A DNA stretch of 64,000 bases from Mastigias papua (Eukaryota > Cnidaria > Scyphozoa > Rhizostomeae > Mastigiidae): the NCBI GenBank assembly GCA_964019165.1, contig OZ025268.1, positions 9,515,711-9,579,710 on the forward strand, given 5' to 3'. The notes beneath the pieces are model-generated. The model was not told where the DNA came from. It searched no databases and saw nothing but the letters and a program-made list of their open reading frames with translations. A program made the translations under genes and the position numbers. Position 1 is the first letter of the stretch. The number at the start of each line of letters is the position of its first letter. Of the stretch, positions 56,801-64,000 are shown one piece after another.

Positions 56801-59800
56801 GCAGTGCTGATTTAAGACTGGCGTGATAAGATTGCAGCGAAACAAGACAGCGAGGAGCTTTCATCTCCTCCTTCAAGCCCAGGTTTGGAAGATGAAACTA
56901 CCATGCCGCATATGGCTCTATTAAATGCAATATTTCTTTAAACTGTTTGTGCCTCATCCGCATCATTTGCATGAAGGCCTGTGTGTCTTCTATGGCAAGT
57001 TCCTTCACCAAATTAAATAAACCCATTCGCTCCCTCTCTCCCACTCATTCTCTTACTTTGTAAGAGCTCTTCTCTTTCTCCTCTTCGTCATTCATAGCTT
57101 CTAATAACAGAATGGCGGCAACTGCTTTTTGCCTCACCTCTATTTTAGTCTTGATTTTCCCACCAATGATCAAAAGCAGCAGCAACAGCAAAAATGTTGT
57201 CAGACTTTGTCAGACAAGTTTAGCCACCCTCATTTCGTGTCACAGAAACATACGAAGACAAAGTTTTCGTTTGTGCAACAATGTCTTATGACAAAGTATC
57301 CTAGTTTGGCCGAGCCTTAACAGTCACATAGTGATCATAGTCTCAAATAAAACCATGCTGCTTTCTGATGCAAGTTAATCTTAATTACGCTGTCGTTCAC
57401 TAGAGAGCTCAACGGGTAATCAGTAACATTCTATTCTGTACTCAACGTGTCAATTTTTTCGCTTGAATGCATCACGTCCTAATTTAACATTTTTGGCATA
57501 AAAACCCAAGGATAAAGAGAAAGGCATCATAAAAATCAAGTGAAGCTCAGCTTGAAAGTGTTGGCTTTAGTATCAAGCTTTTAAGCTTGGAGATGGACAT
57601 TGACTTAATATCACTGGATATTTCAGTGCTATTTTCAGCTGGGTTGTACAATCCATCTGGGAATTTTTACGCATTTCATAGTACTGCGAAGTATTTGAAA
57701 TACGCAAAAAGGTCAATGTTAGTGTTTTCATTGATAGTATTGAAAGTATCAATTACGGACGGTTGCATGATGAATTTAGTTTTAATCAGAAATATGCATC
57801 ATATTGATGGTTTCACACTGAAGTGCTTAGATGCACCCTGAATATAGTCTATTGAGCCCTAGTAACCATAGCCACACAGGTGAATTTATTCTCTCTAACC
57901 TTGCATAGAACCACTATTTTGTCACTATGGTTTCTAAATACTCATAAACTAATGATAAACTTACTCTTGGTGTAAAATATCCGTGACGTTACAAACAATT
58001 TTACACTGTTTCTACATCTCTGTCGCACTAAAATATATTCTTATTGGTATCCCCATTGTCTCCTAGCTCTCTATAAGTGTAAGTACATCTCCAGCTATTT
58101 CATGTTTAAAGCTATTTTACATTTAAAGTCAAACATTACCCAACAAGCCCCAATGCCCCTTCTCCCCTCTTATTTTGGTGCCAAATCAAATTGTTCCAAC
58201 TTCCCTTTCATCCCATCCTCATTTCATCGAATGGCACTGTTCCAGTTACTTGTACAATACATTTATCATTTCATTTTCTGCTCTAGTTAGAATATTCAGT
58301 AGCTCATAGGTCTCTTCAATTACTTCCTTGAGTAGGGTCTGCTGGGGTAAAGTGGGTAATCCGGGGTAAATAGGGTAATTGACCACTTCGCAAATTACTC
58401 ACATGTTGTCTTTCTTTCATACCTAATTTATGTGATTTCTTTTAGAGAGGTATTGTAGCAAGTTAAAAAATGGCGCTTTGCTCTTTCATGTTCATATGTC
58501 AGTTATAATGATGCAGATATTCACTTGGCCATTTTACCCCGGGTTACCCATTTTACCCCAGTAGACCCCACTCCCTCCTTCCTATGGGATCCTTTAAAAG
58601 TAATCCGATAAATGACAATCTTAGAATAAAAGTTCTCGTCCAATTACCAAACGAGAGAACACTGAGATACGGGAACAATTCACTGATACTTGGAGGAAGT
58701 ATGCTGGTACGATCATATCTGCCAATGACTACAAATAGTTTACAAACAGAATGAAAAATTATACAGGATGCATATGCAATTGTGTAATTTGTAGATACGC
58801 AATTAAGAACATTGCAAATAGGGAGACCGGTTGGCTTGTATCAGCTTTTTCAGCTAATTCTTTCTTTGGCCAACTATAAATAATTGTAATAATATTATCA
58901 TTATTCTATTTATCCTCATGAACTGATGCTGGAAGGTATACTACTAGATCCACTGACTCAGCGTGTACCTTCACTAAGATAAATTGCGCACTGTCAACAA
59001 ATTATTTTTTCATCCACTTTGAAGATTCGTTGTTCAACAAAATCATTGCAGCTCCACTTCCTCACACATCTGTCATATTAATTCTCCTTATTCTACCACC
59101 TATAATGCCCTTGCATCTTTCGAGCATAGTTCACAAGGTTCAAATATGTTAACCCTGTTTCTAGCCATATCTTTCTTGGGGACCGCTTGGGGATCATTCA
59201 CCCGGTACCTAATGCTTCTAACGGGGAGGGAGGGTAGCTTAAACTTGATTGAATTGTTTAATTCATATCTAGGGCTATGCCACGTAGCATTACGAGAAGT
59301 GGGGGGCTCACAAACCGGTAAATTTGGCGTTACGTAATGGGTGAATGGCCCGTGGTGTTTTCTAACTCTTCGCTTTCTGCATGTTCCAGTGTGCATGTCC
59401 AATCATTCGCAGTGCCAATGTCATGACCTCTGAGCAAGATGCAAGGTCTCATTACTTAATACTGCCTTGCTCTTCATTTTTATTAGCTTCTTTTTATTTC
59501 TGCAAAAAGAAATTTATTTCCGCAGTACAACCTCATCTAGTGTCAACTTTAGTTATCATTAGTGTGATGACTCATAAGCATTTGCATGTGAGCGTTCTAA
59601 TAAGACTCTTTCATTTCAGATCACTCCAGGCTGCCAAGTAGTGGGAGCATCTCCTGCATGTGATCCCGGCTATGAATGTGTGGATGTTTGTCAAACTGAT
59701 AAGAGGTTTACTTGCATAGGTAGGTGCTTAGCTGCGGTATTTTAGGGGTGTCCTGGAGGGGGACTCGGAGGTGTCAGCTCCCTTTGTTAAATGACGAAAG

Positions 59801-62800
59801 TTTTTGGGAGGCTCAGACCCCCTTCCAATGACCGTACGCTCGTTTAGTGGATCCATAGCCTACTATGAACTTGGTAGTATGAACCAACCTTTTACTATAG
59901 TTATATGCATCTTTACATAAGCCTTTTATGTTTTTAAATTTGCATGGCCAATAAAATGTTCCGCAGCACAGCCCCCCTTTTTAACATTCTAGGACGGCAC
60001 TATTGCAGAACAGTAATCCATTTGCAACAAAATGGTAGTGATGAGCAAATACGTGCTGCATCGTTTTGAGGTATATCTCTCCATGTGTAGATATATCAAT
60101 AAGCATTTTGAGAAAGAGGTTGGCTGCAGTCGAAGAGAGATAGACCGGTTAGAGAGGGTCTAGAGCCAGTATTACAATAATTTCTAAAAGCGTGGTGCAT
60201 TAGTGATTGCCAGACATTTCCCTTTCCTATGGTTTTAAAGAACTTTCAACTTCATGTTCCATTAACATTTGACACCTCAGCAATTTTGAGCTAATGTAAC
60301 AATCTGAGATGTAATGTTTTGAACAGACTGATGCTATTTCCCCACATTACCAAAGTATTCTTTTGCGCCGGGCAGCTGAGTTCTGCATTGCAAAGATATA
60401 GCTATGATTTGTATATGCATAGAATGCAAAGTAAATTATCACCCTTATCTGAATAGGAACTCCAGTATGTATTTATTCTAGAAATGTTATAAAAATATAC
60501 TTGGGGGCAACTTTGAGCTTTTCTGCCTTTTTTGCTAAACAATCTTTGGCTGGCTGACATTGTTTCAATCATACTAATAGTTTCAATTTTAAAACCAGGG
60601 CTTCATCATTGTTTAAGCTAATTGCCACTAGGCCAACATGATCAAATGTCCGTCTTTCTTAACCATTATTGTCATTGATTCCTTCTTCCCAGTGACGTAA
60701 AAGAATTGATAGTTGGGAGAAAGTGGCTCTATTCATAAGATATTTTTTATAAGAAGATAAGAATTCGATATCTTTATTTATATAAGAAGCTGAGAATGTT
60801 GTTCGGTTAAGAATGGTCTTTAATAATATAAATTTTGTGAACTTTGATCTTTTTTAGGTTCACGTTATTGCGCATTTAAAGCAACCCTAGATAGATAACT
60901 TTTCTTTATTAAATTTACTCTGTTTTGCATCAACAAGTGCATTGCATTAGCACTGTAAAGCGAAAATTTTACATTAATGCGATTTTTGCGAAATGTGTAT
61001 TTGACTTATTCAAATCCTGTGCTATTATCAGACATAAATGAATGTGACAGCTCTCCCTGTCTCAACGGTGGAACATGCAGTAACCATATCAATCGTTTTG
61101 AATGTTCCTGCGCCGCGGGTTACACTGGAACCCAGTGCCAAACAGGTAGGTCAATTTTCTCAATTATGTCCTTAAACTGATAGTATGAGATACAGTTTTA
61201 GGTAACTTTAAGTTGATGTTTTATTTACCAAGTAAGAAAATATTTCATATGGGGATCCCCATTTCCTGCTCACAGCAGAAGCGATATCTTACATTGTTTA
61301 ATATGGACACGGGCTTCTGTAAAATTGAAAAATTCTTATTCTAATTTGTAGAAAATTGCATACTTCCGTGGGTATGGAATGCTTTCAATGACCCTCTTAT
61401 ATGCATCTGGCTTAGTTGAATCTCAAAGGGGGAGGTTGACCAAACAGGCTCTTGGGGCACATACGAAACTGTAGAATTATGTCAGTCCGTTACACTTTTC
61501 CTCCAGACAGAAATACGACTGTCCAATGGTCAAGACGAAAACTTTGATTTTAGAATACGCAGAAAATTAGTAAGGAAAAATGCGTAAAAATTTGCTGTAA
61601 GAAGGGTGATATTGTTTTCCTTTCTTCAATACAATAGATGATTTGTGTAGGAGTTGACTTTCAGCAATTTAGTTTTGAATTTAGATGACAAGATGTCTGC
61701 AGAAAGTATATCATTCTAAGTCTTATAAAGTATCAAAAAGATTTATTATATTCGTAATCTAGCCTTAATATATACCTTACTGCTTTACAATTTGAGCTTG
61801 AATGAAATTAGATTGAAGCAAGGCGCACCCTAACGTATATGCTTCAATGCTGAATAAACAATTTCATTTCCTTAACCATAAACCAATCGGAGATATTAAA
61901 TAAAAGCCAAGTACAATTGTCAACCAACGTCTTTCTAGACATAAATGAATGCGCCAGCAGTCCATGTTACAATGGAGGAGGCTGTAACAACTATGTCAAC
62001 CACTACACATGTTCTTGTTATAACGGATACAGTGGGACAAGATGTGAAACAGGTATGGTTAGGAAACAGCTTTCTGTAACAAATGCAGAAGTGTTCCATT
62101 AAAAGAGATAGCAATACTTAGTTTAAGTCATGTTTTCATTCAATTGGCTATGTGAAGTATTACCGCGAATCCAGAGGCGTAGATAGGAACAATTTTAGGA
62201 GAGGTAGGAAATAACGGTTTTTGGACAAAACAATGAGTATATTCGCTTTTTATGAAAGCCTTTCCTTTCGAAAATTAACACTTGGCTAGAAGAAAAAAGT
62301 AGCTGCATCATTTTTCTGACAAGAAAAGAATTTTCCGACCACGTGGCAGGCTAGCTCTACAGGTAGTTTCTCACTCAATCACTTCCCATCCCATCTAGGC
62401 CACTGTCTGGAATGTCGCATTATATACTATGAGTATAACCATAATCACAAGTTTGCCCTTCGATATAATTCGACTTCGCTAAGCCAATACTCTAGTTTCT
62501 ACTCTTTTTGATTCATTTCTTGAGTTGAAACTGTGACATTCACTAGCTAATTTGAACGAAACTACAGCTAACCTTTTTTAGGTATTATATGCACCATCTC
62601 ATAGGAGCAATATGTTAAATTGACGATAATCACCAGTTACTTATTCTGGTATGTAAGTTTGGGATAGCATCTGCAATTTTAAAGACCTATATAATCATTC
62701 TTTGTTAATGCTTCATATATAAAGATAATTGAAAATTTAACCTTTTTCAGCTCCATCCTCTGGAGGAGGCGGTGATGGTGGTGGTGGTGGTGGAGGGTGG

Positions 62801-62812
62801 TGGCTGGGATAA
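53885..62812 (+). CDS. Secreted PAN/apple-EGF-EGF protein with poly-Gly tail, 5 exons
   Basis: Exons 53885-54214, 59620-59719, 61032-61145, 61939-62052, 62751-62812. GT/AG sites and phases join exactly (720 nt, 239 residues). Start is the first in-frame ATG, opening a signal peptide ([18 protein letters not shown]). Residues ~25-110 form a PAN/apple-like domain with Cys spacing [18 protein letters not shown]...NCELL. A short Cys-rich linker follows ([19 protein letters not shown]). Then come two calcium-binding EGF modules, 144-181 ([16 protein letters not shown]) and 182-219 ([16 protein letters not shown]), each one symmetrical phase-1 exon of 114 nt. The last exon encodes [20 protein letters not shown] then TAA and lies in a GGT microsatellite. 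Extracellular matrix or adhesion role is likely; ligand unknown. The first and last exons are less certain than the EGF exons. Confidence 0.82.
55695..56000 (-). pseudogene. RTE-type LINE 3' end with AAG/ATG microsatellite tail
   Basis: Minus-strand [20 protein letters not shown] and [20 protein letters not shown] match the C-terminus typical of RTE elements (RW..C...D....DA.DR..W). A 3' tail of GATGATGAAGAAGAAG type follows (55695-55740). 5'-truncated. Confidence 0.7.
56181..56268 (+). repeat. 22-bp tandem repeat x4
   Basis: Unit CTATAAGCAGATAGATCTTT+AC; units start at 56181, 56203, 56225 and 56247 with one or two substitutions. Confidence 0.95.
56555..57316. mobile_element. 762-bp non-autonomous transposon with TTAA flanks
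   Basis: Ends AGGCCCGGCCAAACTAGGAA and GTATCCTAGTTTGGCCGAGC+C are inverted complements, continuing as ATTGTCATATGACA / TGTCTTATGACAAA. TTAA at 56551-56554 and 57317-57320 on both sides. Interior has further copies of CCTAGTTTGGCC and TTGTCATATGACA. TTAA duplication is used by piggyBac and Kolobok-type elements. No transposase. Confidence 0.82.
57321..58334. other. Non-coding intronic stretch
   Basis: Nothing recognised. Confidence 0.4.
58335..58568. mobile_element. 234-bp MITE with GGGTCTRCTGGGGTAAA termini
   Basis: Left GGGTCTGCTGGGGTAAAGTG then GGTAA, right GGTTACCCATTTTACCCCAG then TAGACCC; about 40 bp of inverted similarity. Target duplication unclear. Confidence 0.8.
59189..59352. mobile_element. 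Short MITE with GGGGATCATTCACCC terminus
   Basis: Left GGGGATCATTCACCCGGTAC, right GTTACGTAATGGGTGAATGG then CCCG; imperfect inverted complements. Termini resemble 26838-27130. Confidence 0.65.
59720..61031. other. Intron 2 of the PAN/EGF gene
   Basis: No embedded gene. A TTTTTTATAAGAAGATAAG stretch near 60744 resembles the ATAAGAA MITE ends but no partner end is clear. Confidence 0.5.
61146..61938. other. Intron 3 of the PAN/EGF gene
   Basis: Nothing recognised. Confidence 0.5.
62053..62750. other. Intron 4 of the PAN/EGF gene
   Basis: Nothing recognised. Confidence 0.5.
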
Positions 62813-62830
62813 TAATTGTGGTGGTGGTGG

Positions 62831-62895
<65 letters not shown>

Positions 62896-62925
62896 ATGAT
62901 GATGATGATGATGTTGATGATATCC
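62762..62925 (+). repeat. GGT then GAT microsatellite, overlapping the last PAN/EGF exon
   Basis: GGAGGAGGCGGTGATGGTGG and long GATGATGATGAT runs with ATT interruptions. The first 50 bases are coding in the gene model; the rest is 3' UTR. Confidence 0.95.
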
Positions 62926-63230
62926 ATAACGACAATAATTATCAAAATCAATGACTTCATTTGGGAGTTCAAGGAATGGCAGAAGAGACATTACCAAGCA
63001 TTACGATGAGAAGCGCGCATTATGTAGCATTTTGTATAACTAAGTGCTTATAGTTCATTTTAATTTGACAAGGACTTTCTACGTACCAAGAAAGAGTCTG
63101 TTTGTGTTTTATGAATAAGGTTTCAACATCTAAGGATAATTGATTACAGTGGTACACAATTTTCTTTCTGAATTACTTGTACATTTAATATTTGTTTACA
63201 TTTTACATATTACTTCATTCTTGACTGTTC

Positions 63231-63236
63231 AATAAA
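63231..63236 (+). promoter_or_regulatory. Candidate polyadenylation signal for the PAN/EGF gene
   Basis: AATAAA about 420 bases after the proposed stop. Position only. Confidence 0.4.
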
Positions 63237-63299
63237 ATATCACATAGTTATCCCTAAATGTATGAGTATAAAAACTTAAATAGAAATAATTGTGCAGCA

Positions 63300-63936
63300 A
63301 TGCTGTCAGTATAAATATAAAGAGAACCACACAAGATGTACAATGAAATTCAGGCATGAATGACATCAAACCCAAAAAATAATGCAGCTATTCCACCTGG
63401 CGAGAGGTATAGACTTTGAAATCAAGAAATTTGTGCCCCAGACTCTGGGTACTCTTGCTGGAAACTCACAACAGTACAGCGCTACTCATCATCATTATCC
63501 ACTCATGAAATGGTAGTCGCCTAAAATTCACTTGTATTACATGTTTTAATGCAAGACGTTTATTCGGAAATTCTTAATAAACGATTGTAAAACTGGAAGT
63601 AAATTGAGTGTATAAAAAGAACCATTCATCTAAAATTGCCCGTTTTTCCATCTTTCCGATTAAATTATCTTTCCTTTCAAGTTTTTTGTAATATAAGCAA
63701 TACCCCTGACCTGAAGCCCGGTTTCCATGTCGTCATAAGCGGCGGGGATGCGTCTCAGGTATCGGGGATACGTCGGCTATGCATCGGGAACGTTATCAAA
63801 AGTTGAACTCATCTTAACTTTTTCAACTCGATTGGGACGTCAGCAACACTACGGGGATGAAGCATCACCAAAAAACTTTCCCATATCATCGTGAGCACCC
63901 TCGTAGCATAGCTGATGCAATGATTGTGAAGTGTCC
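63300..63936. other. Non-coding stretch before the terminal LINE fragment
   Basis: No gene. GCCCGGTTTCCATGTCGTC at 63717-63735 looks like a MITE terminus, but no inverted partner is visible before the window ends. Confidence 0.35.
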
Positions 63937-64000
63937 ATGGGACTTGAAAAAGCTTTTGATACAGTAAATCACGAAATTTTGATTAAAAAGCTGCAACTTT
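63937..64000 (+). mobile_element. LINE reverse transcriptase fragment, cut by window end
   Basis: In-frame MGLEKAFDTVNHEILIKKLQ is the RT motif A region (usually DLEKAFDTVNH, here Asp changed to Gly). The sequence continues past 64000. The 5' edge is near 63937. Confidence 0.75.

Larger units (their letters stand above)
54215..59619. other. Intron 1 of the PAN/EGF gene, rich in repeats
   Basis: 5.4 kb holding an RTE fragment, a 22-bp tandem array and three MITEs listed separately. The remaining sequence shows nothing recognisable. Confidence 0.6.

Noticed and set aside
62679..63009. His-, Ile-, Asp- and Met-rich open frames on both strands
   Set aside because: They are translations of the GAT/GGT microsatellite in several frames; only the short GGT-encoded tail fits a spliced gene.

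Overview
The window is AT-rich animal nuclear DNA. Genes are sparse, spliced with GT-AG introns, and set in a dense landscape of transposable elements. No bacterial-type operons, CRISPR arrays or rRNA were seen. The mix of a spliced MMADHC orthologue, an animal alpha-carbonic anhydrase, a PAN/EGF secreted protein, BEL/Pao and RTE retroelements and a CR1-like LINE with an SGNH-esterase ORF1 best fits a non-bilaterian animal, most likely an anthozoan cnidarian. That placement is inference, because no phylogenetic search could be run.

Layout. 1-4231: 5' part of an apparently intact BEL/Pao LTR retrotransposon (minus strand, cut by the window edge). 5376-6245: intronless alpha-carbonic anhydrase (minus). 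6961-14041: two oppositely oriented arrays of a 197-bp satellite enclosing a CR1-like LINE whose two ORFs share one frame and are separated by a single TGA. 14600-22200: decayed LINE pieces and several MITEs, including a 1.27-kb element with long terminal inverted repeats, a 10-bp target duplication and a paralogous unoccupied site. 23657-26197: intronless mevalonate diphosphate decarboxylase fused in frame to a 420-residue N-terminal region. 29140-32945: MMADHC (cobalamin trafficking), five exons recognised. 34870-39262: decayed RTE-type LINE with a CR1-like LINE nested in it. 41287-46828: four-exon type II membrane prolyl-4-hydroxylase-like oxygenase. 47036-51506: another LINE (itself carrying a Harbinger-like MITE), a LINE 3' fragment, a tRNA-derived SINE and a MITE. 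53885-62812: secreted PAN-EGF-EGF-polyGly protein, five exons, long introns loaded with MITEs. 63937-64000: start of another LINE fragment.

The host genes do not form a pathway cluster. Carbonic anhydrase (CO2/bicarbonate), MVD (isoprenoids), MMADHC (vitamin B12), the P4H-like enzyme (2-oxoglutarate/Fe oxygenase) and the PAN/EGF protein (extracellular) look like unrelated neighbours. The most unusual items are the LINE with a UGA-CUA stop between same-frame ORFs, the inverted satellite arms around it, the MVD fusion ORF, and a microsatellite that encodes the C-terminus of the PAN/EGF protein.
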